From NCBI GenBank assembly GCA_937916485.1, contig CALFSV010000065.1, positions 62,001-126,000 of the forward strand: a stretch of DNA of 64,000 nt, written 5' to 3'. Source of the DNA: an uncultured Paracoccaceae bacterium (GTDB lineage Bacteria > Pseudomonadota > Alphaproteobacteria > Rhodobacterales > Rhodobacteraceae). Below the pieces are notes generated by a model. That model was not told the origin of the DNA. It did no database searches and worked only from the letters and a program-made list of their open reading frames with translations. The stretch's first letter is position 1; every line of letters begins with the position of its first letter. Below, piece after piece: positions 11,091 through 20,174 of this stretch. The translations under genes and the position numbers were made by a program.

Positions 11091-12017
11091 ATGGCGACCG
11101 CTCTTATCACCCATCCGGACTGCCTTGGCCATGTCACCCCTCCTGGTCACCCCGAGCAAGTTGCCCGCCTTGAGGCGGTACTTTCGGCTTTGGACGGGAT
11201 GGACCTGATCCGGGTAAAGGCCCCACTTGTGGCAGAGGATGATCTTTTGCGCTGCCATCCCCGGTCATATCTGAATGATCTTAAGCGGGCGTCCCCGACC
11301 AGCGGTTGGTGGGCGCTCGACCCAGATACCTACATGTCCCAGGGCACCCTGACCGCTGCACACCGCGCTGTTGGTGCCGTCATTCGGGGTGTGGACCTTG
11401 TTTTGGCGGGTGATGCGGCAAATGCATTTGCGGCCGTTCGTCCCCCTGGTCATCATGCCGAACGTGAAACGGCCATGGGATTTTGCCTGTTTGGAAATGT
11501 CGCGATTGCTGCGCTTTATGCGCTTGAGCATCATGGCCTGTCTCGGGTCGCCATCGTCGACTTTGACGTTCATCACGGAAACGGCACACAGGCACTGGTC
11601 GAGGATGATCCTCGCATCCTGTATTGCTCGACCCACCAAATGCCCTTCTACCCTGGAACCGGACGTCCTTCGGATACCGGCCCCCATGATACGATCATCA
11701 ACGTCGGACTTGCCTCCGGCACGGGGTCCAAGGAGTTTCGTGCGGCGATGGACCGGATCGTCCTGCCTGGGATCGATGCATTTTCTCCGCAACTCCTGCT
11801 TATATCCGCCGGCTTCGATGCACATCGCGATGATCCATTGGCGGAACTGAACCTGACGACCGAGGACTTTGCCTGGGTGACAGCCAAAATTTGCGATCTG
11901 GCCGACAAACATTGTGCCGGGCGCGTGGTCTCTGCCCTGGAAGGTGGCTATGATCTTGAGGCGCTGGGCGACTGTGCCGCGGCGCATGTTGGAATACTGA
12001 GGGAGCGGGGCGCATGA
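11091..12017 (+). CDS. histone deacetylase family protein (acetyl-amide hydrolase)
   Basis: Zinc-dependent deacetylase of the arginase/deacetylase fold, 308 aa. Conserved pieces are [31 protein letters not shown] with the paired histidines, [15 protein letters not shown] with the zinc ligands, and [14 protein letters not shown]. In bacteria such enzymes act on acetylpolyamines or acetylated proteins; the real substrate is unknown. The ATG at 11091 is preferred to an in-frame TTG at 11085. It overlaps xseB by 4 bp and heads an operon with xseB, ispA and dxs. Confidence 0.9.
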   Translation: MATALITHPDCLGHVTPPGHPEQVARLEAVLSALDGMDLIRVKAPLVAEDDLLRCHPRSYLNDLKRASPTSGWWALDPDTYMSQGTLTAAHRAVGAVIRGVDLVLAGDAANAFAAVRPPGHHAERETAMGFCLFGNVAIAALYALEHHGLSRVAIVDFDVHHGNGTQALVEDDPRILYCSTHQMPFYPGTGRPSDTGPHDTIINVGLASGTGSKEFRAAMDRIVLPGIDAFSPQLLLISAGFDAHRDDPLAELNLTTEDFAWVTAKICDLADKHCAGRVVSALEGGYDLEALGDCAAAHVGILRERGA

Positions 12018-12253
12018 CCGAAGTGCCGGTAAATGAAATGAGCTTCGAGGATGCGATCCGAGAGTTGGAGCAGGTGGTCGGCAAACTGGAGCGTGGCGAT
12101 GTCGCGCTGGAAGAGTCTATCTCGCTTTACGAACGCGGGGCTGCATTGAAGAAGCGCTGCGAGACCAAGCTGAAAGAGGCCGAAGAAAAGGTCGCCAAGA
12201 TCACTCTTGGTGAGGATGGCCAACCTTCGGGAACTGTCCCCCTCGATGACTGA
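12014..12253 (+). CDS. xseB: exodeoxyribonuclease VII small subunit
   Basis: 79-aa helical small subunit of exonuclease VII, which degrades single-stranded DNA. The family pattern [20 protein letters not shown] followed by [20 protein letters not shown] is complete. It starts in an ATGA overlap with the deacetylase gene and overlaps ispA by 8 bp, which implies translational coupling. Small-subunit genes next to ispA and dxs are frequent in proteobacteria. Confidence 0.96.
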   Translation: MTEVPVNEMSFEDAIRELEQVVGKLERGDVALEESISLYERGAALKKRCETKLKEAEEKVAKITLGEDGQPSGTVPLDD

Positions 12254-13121
12254 TACGTTTTCGGCGGCGCTTGCAGCGGCGGCGCACGCGACGCAGGCCC
12301 GGTTGGCAGAGGCCGTGGGACAGTTGCCTGACCTTCCCGTAACCCGTGCCATGTCCTACGCGGTGAAGGGTGGCAAAGCCCTGCGCGGATTTCTGGTTCT
12401 GGAATCAGCATGCCTGCATGGGGTTGACCAATCCCGGGCCATAGGTCCTGCCGCCGCGATCGAGGCGCTGCACGCCTATTCCCTTGTGCACGACGATCTG
12501 CCCTGCATGGACGATGACGACCTGCGTCGGGGCCAGCCAACCGTGCACCGTAAATGGGACGAGGCGACAGCTGTCCTTGCCGGTGACGCTTTGCAGACCC
12601 TGGCCTTTACCCTCTGTGCCGACGAAAGTGTCGGGCCCGCCGACGTTCGTGTCGATCTGATCGCCAGCCTTGCCAAGGCCGCTGGCGCCCAAGGTATGGT
12701 TCTGGGGCAGGCCCTTGATATTGCCGCCGAAACCGCGGCCACCCCTTTGTCGCTGGACGAAATCACTGCCCTTCAGGCCGGTAAGACCGGGGCCCTGATC
12801 GTCTGGTCGGCTGAGGCTGGCGCCCGGTTGGCCGGTGCCGACACAGGCCCCCTGCGCCACTACGCCACGGCCCTTGGCCTTGCCTTCCAGATCGCCGACG
12901 ACATCCTTGACGTCGAGGGCGACGCTGACGCCGTGGGCAAGGCCCTGCGCAAGGACGCAGAGGCAGGCAAGGCAACGTTCGTGTCCTTGCTGGGGTTGGA
13001 CGGGGCCAAGGCCCGGGCGTCCGACCTTGTCGATGAGGCCTGTGCTGCCTTGGAGTGCTACGGGGCAGAGGCCCACAACTTGCGGGCGGCGGCCCGCTTT
13101 GTTATCGCCCGCCGGAATTGA
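12246..13121 (+). CDS. ispA: polyprenyl (farnesyl/geranylgeranyl) diphosphate synthase
   Basis: Trans-isoprenyl diphosphate synthase that joins isopentenyl units into C15-C20 chains; 291 aa from the ATG at 12246, which suits MTDTFSAAL as N-terminus. The first Asp-rich motif is [14 protein letters not shown] and the second is [12 protein letters not shown]. Lys and Arg for diphosphate binding are in [12 protein letters not shown]. Position between xseB and dxs puts it in the isoprenoid operon. Product chain length is not resolved by eye. Confidence 0.94.
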   Translation: MTDTFSAALAAAAHATQARLAEAVGQLPDLPVTRAMSYAVKGGKALRGFLVLESACLHGVDQSRAIGPAAAIEALHAYSLVHDDLPCMDDDDLRRGQPTVHRKWDEATAVLAGDALQTLAFTLCADESVGPADVRVDLIASLAKAAGAQGMVLGQALDIAAETAATPLSLDEITALQAGKTGALIVWSAEAGARLAGADTGPLRHYATALGLAFQIADDILDVEGDADAVGKALRKDAEAGKATFVSLLGLDGAKARASDLVDEACAALECYGAEAHNLRAAARFVIARRN

Positions 13122-13136
13122 TCAAAGGCCAATCCA

Positions 13137-15062
13137 ATGTCTGACCGTCCTGTCACACCCCTGCTGGATCAGGTGCAGGTTCCCGCCGACCTCAAACGGC
13201 TAAGCGATAGTGATCTGAAGCGTCTGGCGGATGAGTTGCGGGCGGAAACCGTTTCCGTCGTCAGCGAGACCGGTGGACATCTGGGGGCGGGGCTTGGTGT
13301 CGTCGAATTGACGGTTGCCTTGCACGCCGTCTTTGACGCGCCCAAGGACAAGATCATCTGGGACGTGTCCCACCAGTGCTATCCTCACAAGATCCTGACA
13401 GGCCGCCGCGACCGTATACGCACGTTGCGGATGGAAAATGGTCTGTCCGGTTTCACCAAGCGGTCCGAAAGCCCTTATGATCCGTTCGGGGCGGCCCATA
13501 GCTCTACCTCCATTTCGGCCGCACTTGGTTTTGCCGTCGCCCGCGATCTGGGCGGCGCCCCCGAAACCGGGATCGGCGACGCCATCGCCATCATCGGAGA
13601 TGGCGCGATGAGCGGTGGCATGGCCTACGAGGCAATGAACAACGCGGGCCACCTCAAGAAGCGGCTGATCGTTATCCTGAACGACAACGAGATGTCGATT
13701 GCCCCTCCGGTCGGGGCGATGTCGACCTATCTGTCCCGCCTTTATGCAGGCGAGCCGTTTCAGGAGCTGAAGGCAGCGGCCAAAGGCGCGGTCTCTTTCC
13801 TGCCACCGCCTTTTCGTGAAGGGGCGCAACGGGCCAAGGAAATGCTCAAGCATATGACCGTGGGCGGGACACTGTTCGAGGAACTTGGGTTTTCGTACCT
13901 CGGTCCAATCGACGGGCATGATATGGAGCAGTTGTTGTCCGTCCTGCGCACCGTGAAGGCGCGGGCCAATGGCCCGATCCTGATCCACGCCATCACCAAG
14001 AAAGGCAAGGGCTACGCCCCGGCCGAAAGCGCCCGTGACGGTGGCCACGCAACTGCCCGCTTTGACGTGCTGACCGGCAAACAGGCCAAGGCCAAGTCAA
14101 ACGCGCCCTCCTATACTTCGGTCTTTGCCGACGCGCTTTTGGCCCATGCCGCCAAGGACAGCCGGATTTGTGCGGTCACCGCAGCGATGCCAGACGGGAC
14201 CGGACTGTCCAAGTTCATGGAACGCTATGCCAGCCGGTGCTTTGACGTGGGTATCGCTGAACAGCACGCCGTCACCTTTTCGGCTGGGCTTGCCGCCGGG
14301 GGGATGCGTCCCTTCTGCGCGCTCTACTCTACCTTCCTGCAGCGCGGCTATGATCAGGTGGTCCACGACGTGGCCATCCAGCGCCTGCCAGTCCGCTTTG
14401 CCATTGACCGGGCGGGGCTGGTCGGGGCCGACGGGGCGACCCACGCGGGAAGCTATGATATCGCGTTCCTGGCCAATCTGCCCGGCTTTGTCGTGATGGC
14501 CGCTGCAGACGAGGCCGAGCTTGTCCGCATGGTGGCCACCGCAGCCCAGCACGATACAGGCCCGATCGCCTTCCGCTTTCCCCGGGGTGAGGGGGTTGGC
14601 GTCGAGATGCCAGCCGATCCGCAACCGCTGGAGATTGGCAAGGGCCGCATGGTGCAGGAGGGCAAGGGGGTCGCGATCCTGTCCTTTGGAACCCGCCTGT
14701 CAGAGGTGATGAAAGCAAGCGAAAGCCTTGCTGCAAAGGGGATCACCCCCAGCATTGCCGACGCCCGCTTTGCCAAGCCGCTGGACCGGGACATGATCCT
14801 GGACCTTGCGTCCCGGCATGAGGCCTTGATCACCATCGAGGAAGGGGCTGTTGGCGGTTTTGGCAGTCATGTCGCCCAACTGCTGTCCGACGAAGGGGTT
14901 TTTGACGGAGGGCTCAAGTTTCGCTCGATGGTCCTGCCGGATATCTTCATTGATCAGGCGGGGCCCAAGGCGATGTATGCCGTTGCCGCCCTCAACGCCG
15001 AGGATATCGAGCGCAAAGTGCTTGAGGTGATGGGTGTAAGCGTCATGACCCGGCGGGCCTGA
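13137..15062 (+). CDS. dxs: 1-deoxy-D-xylulose-5-phosphate synthase
   Basis: Thiamine-diphosphate enzyme that condenses pyruvate and glyceraldehyde 3-phosphate, the first step of the MEP isoprenoid pathway; 641 aa, full length. Landmarks are [36 protein letters not shown], the ThDP motif [18 protein letters not shown] ending in [14 protein letters not shown], and the transketolase-like [18 protein letters not shown]. It starts 15 bp after ispA and is likely in the same transcript. Confidence 0.97.
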   Translation: MSDRPVTPLLDQVQVPADLKRLSDSDLKRLADELRAETVSVVSETGGHLGAGLGVVELTVALHAVFDAPKDKIIWDVSHQCYPHKILTGRRDRIRTLRMENGLSGFTKRSESPYDPFGAAHSSTSISAALGFAVARDLGGAPETGIGDAIAIIGDGAMSGGMAYEAMNNAGHLKKRLIVILNDNEMSIAPPVGAMSTYLSRLYAGEPFQELKAAAKGAVSFLPPPFREGAQRAKEMLKHMTVGGTLFEELGFSYLGPIDGHDMEQLLSVLRTVKARANGPILIHAITKKGKGYAPAESARDGGHATARFDVLTGKQAKAKSNAPSYTSVFADALLAHAAKDSRICAVTAAMPDGTGLSKFMERYASRCFDVGIAEQHAVTFSAGLAAGGMRPFCALYSTFLQRGYDQVVHDVAIQRLPVRFAIDRAGLVGADGATHAGSYDIAFLANLPGFVVMAAADEAELVRMVATAAQHDTGPIAFRFPRGEGVGVEMPADPQPLEIGKGRMVQEGKGVAILSFGTRLSEVMKASESLAAKGITPSIADARFAKPLDRDMILDLASRHEALITIEEGAVGGFGSHVAQLLSDEGVFDGGLKFRSMVLPDIFIDQAGPKAMYAVAALNAEDIERKVLEVMGVSVMTRRA

Positions 15063-15074
15063 CAAGACATGCTG

Positions 15075-15092
15075 ACCGGAGGACCCTCCGGT
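15075..15092. repeat. palindrome after dxs
   Basis: ACCGGAGG (15075-15082), two bases, CCTCCGGT (15085-15092). It is a perfect 8-bp inverted repeat without a T-run, between dxs and the RraA-fold gene. It may be a weak terminator or a processing hairpin. Confidence 0.4.
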
Positions 15093-15112
15093 GGATCATT
15101 CATGAGGATGAA

Positions 15113-15829
15113 ATGGCGGATATAGAACTGACACAGGCCGAGATTGTTGCCATCCTTGAAGGGGTGACGACGGCGACATTGACCACTGTCCTTCTGAAGA
15201 AAGGGCTGCGCAACGTCTGGCTGCGGGGGACCCGGCCACTGAACCCCGGACAGGTCCGCGTCGCGGGCCCTGTCTTTACCCTACGCTTCGTTCCGGCACG
15301 GGAAGACCTTGCCACACCCGAAAGCTGGTCTTCGCCCATTTCCACCCGCGCCGCGATCGAGGCGATGCCAGAAGGCTGCATTGCCGTGGCCGATGCCATG
15401 GGCGTTACCGACGCGGGCATCTTTGGCGATATCCTGGCGGCACGTATGCGCAAACGGGGCGTGGCGGCCCTGGTGACCGATGGTGTGATGCGCGATGCGG
15501 CGGGTGTTTTGTCAACCGAACTGCCGGTCTGGTGTGACGGGGTGGCGGCCCCACCCTCGGTCGCGGGTCTTACCTTCGTCGGCTGGGAAGAGCCCATCGC
15601 CTGCGGCGGCGTCGCCGTGATGCCAGGTGACTGGATCGTTGCAGATGCGGACGGGGCGGTATTGATCCCACAGGCCAAACTTGCCGCTGTCCTGGAAGAA
15701 GCGCCCGAGCAGGAGCGGATGGAAGCCTGGATCATGGAAGAGGTCGGACGCGGCGTGCCCTTGCCCGGTCTGTATCCGATGAATGCCGAGACCAAGGCGC
15801 GTTACGACGCATTCAAAGCGAAAGGCTAG
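15113..15829 (+). CDS. RraA-fold protein, probable HMG/CHA-type aldolase
   Basis: 238-aa member of the RraA / dimethylmenaquinone-methyltransferase-like fold. It contains the aldolase pattern G-D-(20 residues)-R-D: GD at about 104 and RD in DGVMRDAAG, with exactly 20 residues between. That spacing marks divalent-metal class II pyruvate aldolases (4-hydroxy-4-methyl-2-oxoglutarate type) rather than RNase E inhibitors. PGDWIVADADGAVLIP near the C-terminus is also typical. The biological substrate is unknown. It follows dxs by 50 bp, separated by a palindrome. Confidence 0.82.
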   Translation: MADIELTQAEIVAILEGVTTATLTTVLLKKGLRNVWLRGTRPLNPGQVRVAGPVFTLRFVPAREDLATPESWSSPISTRAAIEAMPEGCIAVADAMGVTDAGIFGDILAARMRKRGVAALVTDGVMRDAAGVLSTELPVWCDGVAAPPSVAGLTFVGWEEPIACGGVAVMPGDWIVADADGAVLIPQAKLAAVLEEAPEQERMEAWIMEEVGRGVPLPGLYPMNAETKARYDAFKAKG

Positions 15830-15854
15830 GGCAGGACGAGCGGTTGGGTCGGGA

Positions 15855-15887
15855 GCCTCCGGCTGGAATATTTTTGGCAAGAAAAAG
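15855..15887 (+). repeat. dispersed intergenic repeat, copy 2
   Basis: GCCTCCGGCTGGAATATTTT then TGGCAAGAAAAAG; a diverged copy of the core found at 4403, 24297 and 36909. It lies between two convergent genes. Confidence 0.65.
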
Positions 15888-15902
15888 CCCGCAATCCAGC
15901 AC

Positions 15903-16682
15903 CTAGTCGCGGTCGCGTTCAGACAGCCGGGCCTCGATCGCGTCGAGACGTGACAGGACCTTGTCCCGGTATTCGTCGGTGGCGGCATTCGATTCCTCTG
16001 CATGGGCGTCCTGCATCGAATTGACGATCAGGCCGACCAGCAGGTTCACCACGGCGAAAGTGGTGACCATGATAAAGGGGATGAAGAAGGCCCAGGCCCA
16101 TGAATAGGTTTCCATCACTGGGCGCACGATTCCCATCGACCAGCTTTCCAGGGTCATGATCTGGAACAGGGAATAGGCCGAGCCGCCCAGGGTGCCGAAC
16201 CATTCTGGAAAGGTTTGCCCGAAAAGTTTGGTCGCCATGACGGCCCCGATGTAGAAGATGATCCCCATCAGCAGAAAGACGGAGCCCATTCCTGGTAGCG
16301 CCGTTATGAACCCTTCAACCACGCGCCGCAGTCGGGGCGCAACGGAGATGACGCGAAGTACCCGAAGGATCCGGAGCGCCCGCAAGACTGAAAGCCCCTG
16401 TGTCGCCGGAACCAGCGAAATGCCGACGATGACGAAATCGAACAGGTTCCATGGATTGCGGAAAAAGCGGGGACCATAGGCAAATAGCTTGGCGAGGATT
16501 TCGACGACGAAGATCGTAAGGCACAACTGGTCGAGCAGGACAATAACGCCACCCGCGCCATCCATGACCACAGTGGATGTTTCAAGCCCAAGGATGATCG
16601 CGTTGAAAACGATGACCCCGATAATCGCATTCTTGACTATGTCCCGGTCAAGGATGCGGGCGGTTTTGGCGCGAAGCGTCAT
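15903..16682 (-). CDS. voltage-gated sodium channel (BacNav type)
   Basis: Single-domain voltage-gated cation channel, 259 aa, predicted to act as a homotetramer in the inner membrane. S4 has arginines every third residue in LSVLRALRILRVLRVISVAP (R101, R104, R107, R110). The pore filter is TLESWSM at about 177-183, the sodium-selective type known from Roseobacter-group and Arcobacter channels. S6 follows, then an acidic C-terminal tail with coiled-coil character (YRDKVLSRLDAIEARLSERD). I start at ATG 16682; a longer frame adds 40 unlikely residues. It is divergent from the next gene. Confidence 0.93.
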   Translation of the reverse strand: MTLRAKTARILDRDIVKNAIIGVIVFNAIILGLETSTVVMDGAGGVIVLLDQLCLTIFVVEILAKLFAYGPRFFRNPWNLFDFVIVGISLVPATQGLSVLRALRILRVLRVISVAPRLRRVVEGFITALPGMGSVFLLMGIIFYIGAVMATKLFGQTFPEWFGTLGGSAYSLFQIMTLESWSMGIVRPVMETYSWAWAFFIPFIMVTTFAVVNLLVGLIVNSMQDAHAEESNAATDEYRDKVLSRLDAIEARLSERDRD

Positions 16683-16825
16683 GGTCCCTCGGTGTTTGTC
16701 CCTGTTCGCCTGAATATGGGGTGCTGTGGCCCGGCTGCAAGCGGTCACTGGCAAGCCTGATCTGTGGGTTGCACCAAGTTGCCCGCGCCGTGACAATGTC
16801 ATGTCACTGTTGATGGAGGACTATT

Positions 16826-17527
16826 ATGCGGCCTGTCCTGGTCTTTCGTTGGATAGTGTTCCTGCTGGCGGCGGGCTACAGCCTGCGCATGATCGTCTTT
16901 GGGGGGTATGACGGATTTGGCGGGCCTTTCCGCTTTTTGACGGTCTGGGCCCTTTTCGCCTCATTCTTTGCTGCAAGTCGCATGATCGCCCTAGAGGAGG
17001 GCCGGTCGACCCGCCGCTGGGATGGTTTCGTGGGGATGACGGCGGTCATCAACCTTATGGTCGTGTTCCTGTACTGGCGTCTTTATTTTGGCGACCCGAC
17101 CTCGGTCACCAAAGATGGTGAATTGGGGGAATGGTGGCTGGAGTACTACCTTCATGCCCTTGGTCCTTTGCTGCAATGGATCGATGCCCTGTTCATCCAT
17201 CGCTCGTTCCGCCGCCCTCTGGCCTCTGTCGGTTGGATCGTGGGGCTGGTGGCCGTCTATTTTGCCTGGATCGAGTTGGCCGTCGCGCCCTTGAACGACA
17301 GCCCGCAGGGCTCTGTCACAAGCGGCTTGCCGTACCGTTTCCTCAACAGCATGGACTGGCCCGAAAGGGCGCAGTTCTATGTCACGAATGTCGGTGTCGG
17401 CCTTGGCGTTCTGGGGGTGTTTTGCGTTCTGGCCTGGGTCATTCGCCGTCTTGTTCCAAGGCGAGAAGGGCCGCAAGGCCGGCCCGATAGTCGGGATAAA
17501 GCAGCTTCACCCCAAGCTCTTCCTTGA
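16826..17527 (+). CDS. multi-pass membrane protein, FAR-17a/AIG1 (Pr6Pr)-like
   Basis: 233-aa protein with about six hydrophobic segments, tentatively of the FAR-17a/AIG1-like (Pr6Pr) group. Features that suggest this are the paired YYLHALGPLLQWIDALF and the late helix before PYRFLNSMDWPERAQFY. GGAGG lies 6 nt before the ATG. The last 89 bp overlap the 3' end of the convergent epimerase gene, so the C-terminal tail after RRLVPRREG is constrained by another protein. Function unknown; eukaryotic relatives are lipid hydrolases or ill-defined. Confidence 0.65.
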   Translation: MRPVLVFRWIVFLLAAGYSLRMIVFGGYDGFGGPFRFLTVWALFASFFAASRMIALEEGRSTRRWDGFVGMTAVINLMVVFLYWRLYFGDPTSVTKDGELGEWWLEYYLHALGPLLQWIDALFIHRSFRRPLASVGWIVGLVAVYFAWIELAVAPLNDSPQGSVTSGLPYRFLNSMDWPERAQFYVTNVGVGLGVLGVFCVLAWVIRRLVPRREGPQGRPDSRDKAASPQALP

Positions 17528-18296
17528 TACGCCCGTTCGAGACCTTTTTGCTTTCGGCATAAAAGCTTCGGGCCATGGGCGTCATTTCGGCGGTATCAAA
17601 GTCTTCGGCGGGGGGGATGGGCAGGCCAAGAAGCTCGGCCGCGTGGCCGATCACGTCCTCGGGCGGGGCAGGGTCGTCGTCGCAGACATTGTAGGCAGCG
17701 CCCGGATTGGGCCGTTGGATCGAGGCCAAGAGAACCTGTGCGATGTCCTCTACATGGGTGCGCGAAAAGACCTGACCGGGTTTGAGGATCCGCCGCGCCG
17801 TGCCGTCGCGCACCTTTGCAAAGGGTCCGCGTCCGGGGCCGTAGATCCCGGCCAACCGGAAAATATGCAGGGGCAGCCCCGGTATGGCGGCCCAGGCGGC
17901 CTCTGCGGCCACGCGGGCCTTGCCGCGCACGGTAGCGGGCGTCAGGGGGCTGTTCTCATCCACCCAGCCGCCTGCATGGTCTCCGTAGACGCCGGTCGTC
18001 GACAGGTAACCCACCCATTCAAACTGTTCAGCCCGCTCGGCAATTGCCTCCCCTAGCTCTCGCAGGACCGGGTCCCCATCTGCGTCCGGGGCGGCGGATA
18101 TCAGGAGGTGGGTTGCCGCGTTCAATGCCGGTAGCATGTCGGCGCCGGGCCAAACCCGGGGCTCTGTCCCGGCGGCCAGAAGCTCGGCCGCCTTGTCCTG
18201 CGACCGGGTTGTCCCGATCACACGCCAGTCGGCGGGCAGGAGTTGGGTCAGCGCCCGGGCGGAGTATCCGTGTCCGAAGGAAAGAAGTGTGGTCAT
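17439..18296 (-). CDS. NAD(P)-dependent epimerase/dehydratase family protein (YeeZ-like)
   Basis: 285-aa atypical extended SDR. It opens MTTLLSFGHGYSARAL with a G-H-G-Y-S-A nucleotide-binding loop in place of the usual GATG. Later parts are STTGVYGDHAGGWVDE, IFRLAGIYGPGRGPF and SRTHVEDIAQVLLASI. This resembles E. coli YeeZ, an SDR-like protein of unknown substrate. The catalytic Tyr-x3-Lys is not evident, since VYGDHAGG lacks the lysine, so it may not be a normal dehydrogenase. Convergent 89-bp overlap with the membrane protein gene. Confidence 0.8.
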   Translation of the reverse strand: MTTLLSFGHGYSARALTQLLPADWRVIGTTRSQDKAAELLAAGTEPRVWPGADMLPALNAATHLLISAAPDADGDPVLRELGEAIAERAEQFEWVGYLSTTGVYGDHAGGWVDENSPLTPATVRGKARVAAEAAWAAIPGLPLHIFRLAGIYGPGRGPFAKVRDGTARRILKPGQVFSRTHVEDIAQVLLASIQRPNPGAAYNVCDDDPAPPEDVIGHAAELLGLPIPPAEDFDTAEMTPMARSFYAESKKVSNGRIKEELGVKLLYPDYRAGLAALLALEQDGE

Positions 18297-18358
18297 ACCC
18301 CTGTCTCGCCCGTCTCTGCACGGTTGGCAAGATGGGGCGTTTTAGGGAAGAATGGGGT

Positions 18359-19012
18359 ATGACCGGAGCAGACCCCAAACCCGACCCTCAACCGGATCCG
18401 AGCCTTCAGGCCGCCTATGACCTGGACAGTCCCGAAAAGGTTGTCCGCCTCTATGAGGCCTGGGCCGAAAGCTATGACGGAACCTTTGCGGCCGCGATGG
18501 ACTACCAGTTGCCAGCCCGCGTGGCAGAGGCGTTTGACCGTGCGGGTGGCCGCGGGCCAGTGCTGGACGTGGGGGCCGGAACCGGACTTGTGGGCGAGAG
18601 ACTGGCGGAACTGGGGTTCGGTGTGGTGGACGCCACCGACATTTCGGAGGAAATGCTCGAGGTGGCCCGCCGGAAAGAGCTTTACCAGCGGGTGTTTCAT
18701 GGGGATTTGATGGGGCGGCTGGACTGTCCGGACAGCGCCTATGGTGGGGTCGTCAGCGCGGGCACCTTTACCCACGGCCACGTTGGCCCGGAAGCCTTGC
18801 CCGAACTTTTGCGGGTGGCCCGGCCCGGCGCGGTCTTTGCCCTTTCCATCAATGCCGAGCACTACGAGGCCAAGGGCTTTGGCCCCGCTTTTCGGGATCT
18901 CGAAGGTCAGATCACGGAATTGCGTTTGCCGGAGGTCAAGATTTATGGGCAGCGGGCGAAGGGTCCTCATGCCAATGATCTTGGACGGGTTGCGGTGTAT
19001 CGAAAGGCTTAA
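18359..19012 (+). CDS. class I SAM-dependent methyltransferase
   Basis: 217-aa Rossmann-fold methyltransferase. Motif I is VLDVGAGTGLVGERLAELG, followed by an acidic VDATDISEEMLEVAR for SAM ribose binding. VVSAGTFTHGHVGPEALPEL is the post-II region. It resembles the small free-standing methyltransferases near WBSCR27, but the substrate is unknown. I start at ATG 18359; an upstream in-frame ATG at 18332 would add 9 residues. It is divergent from the epimerase gene, 62 bp away. Confidence 0.82.
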   Translation: MTGADPKPDPQPDPSLQAAYDLDSPEKVVRLYEAWAESYDGTFAAAMDYQLPARVAEAFDRAGGRGPVLDVGAGTGLVGERLAELGFGVVDATDISEEMLEVARRKELYQRVFHGDLMGRLDCPDSAYGGVVSAGTFTHGHVGPEALPELLRVARPGAVFALSINAEHYEAKGFGPAFRDLEGQITELRLPEVKIYGQRAKGPHANDLGRVAVYRKA

Positions 19013-19100
19013 CCGGCCAAAACCGCCCGTTTGACAGCATACCTGGGTCAGGCGAGAGCCAGCGCCGGCCGCAGTTTGCGCTTGCCTTACTGCGAGGTTT

Positions 19101-19122
19101 GTTTATCGCAATGGGCATAAAC
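19101..19122. promoter_or_regulatory. inverted repeat upstream of desaturase
   Basis: GTTTAT (19101-19106), 10-bp spacer, ATAAAC (19117-19122), ending 17 bp before the desaturase start in a locally AT-rich stretch. It is a possible operator; weak evidence. Confidence 0.3.
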
Positions 19123-19139
19123 ATAACACATGCAGGCAA

Positions 19140-20174
19140 ATGACCCAGACAACTCAGACCACCCAGTCCGCGACTGGACCCAAATCAGCTCGCGACTGGG
19201 TCTCGGTATTGGCTCACTACCGCGAACCCAACGAATGGCGCAGCTTCTTTGAACTTGGGGTAAGCATCGTCCCGTTCTTTCTTCTTTGGGGCCTGGCATG
19301 GTGGGCGTTGTCATATAGCTACCTTCTGACCTTGGCCATTTCTGTCGTAAACGCTGCGTTCCTGTTGCGCATGTTCACCATCCAGCACGATTGCGGTCAT
19401 GGTTCGCTGTTTCGCAACCGGGTGCTAAGCGACTGGATCGGGCGGGTCATCGGGGTCTTTACCCTGACACCTTACGATGTCTGGCGGCGGACCCATTCGG
19501 TGCACCACAGCGCTGCGGGCAACCTTGCCAAACGCGGGATGGGTGATGTTCACACCCTCACGGTAGCGGAATACAAAAGCCGGTCTTGGATCCACCGCAT
19601 GCGGTATCGCCTGTATCGGCATCCATTCACCCTTTTCGTGCTTGGCCCGGGCTACCTGTTCTTTTTGCAGAACCGGATCCCTCTTGGCCTGATGTCGACC
19701 GTCAAATACTGGGTCAGCGCGATGGCGACGAACCTTGCCATCGTCACGGCCCTGACTGTGATCTGGTACTTTGGCGGCCTGATGCCGGTTCTTCTCATCT
19801 TCCTCCCCTCGACGCTGATCGCAGCGACAGCTGGTGTTTGGCTGTTTTATGTCCAGCATCAGTTCGAAGAGACGATCTGGGATCAGGATGAAGACTGGCA
19901 GCTACATGACGCAGCCCTGCATGGCAGCTCTCACTATGTGTTGCCGCCCGTGTTGCAGTGGTTCAGCGCCAACATCGGCATCCACCACGTCCACCACCTG
20001 TACAGCCGCATCCCTTTCTATCGGCTGACAGAGGTGCTGCGGGACCACAAGGAGCTGGCAACCGGCAATCGCATGACCGTGCGCGAAAGCCTGGCCTGCG
20101 CCCGGCTTCATCTGTGGGATGAGAAAAGCAAACGGCTTTTGTCCTTTGCCCAGGCCCGCTCGCTGTCAGCCTAA
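19140..20174 (+). CDS. membrane fatty acid desaturase
   Basis: 344-aa integral-membrane di-iron desaturase that puts a double bond into acyl chains. All three histidine boxes are present: HDCGHGSLF, HSVHHSAAGN and HHVHHLYSRIPFY. Hydrophobic pairs flank the boxes as in the family. From box spacing it resembles the DesA/acyl-lipid group; regiospecificity is unknown. It sits alone on the plus strand, with its last 4 bp overlapping the convergent MFS gene. Confidence 0.92.
   Translation: MTQTTQTTQSATGPKSARDWVSVLAHYREPNEWRSFFELGVSIVPFFLLWGLAWWALSYSYLLTLAISVVNAAFLLRMFTIQHDCGHGSLFRNRVLSDWIGRVIGVFTLTPYDVWRRTHSVHHSAAGNLAKRGMGDVHTLTVAEYKSRSWIHRMRYRLYRHPFTLFVLGPGYLFFLQNRIPLGLMSTVKYWVSAMATNLAIVTALTVIWYFGGLMPVLLIFLPSTLIAATAGVWLFYVQHQFEETIWDQDEDWQLHDAALHGSSHYVLPPVLQWFSANIGIHHVHHLYSRIPFYRLTEVLRDHKELATGNRMTVRESLACARLHLWDEKSKRLLSFAQARSLSA

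Noticed and set aside
13200..14048. 282-codon open frame opposite dxs
   Set aside because: Shadow frame; dxs is unambiguous.
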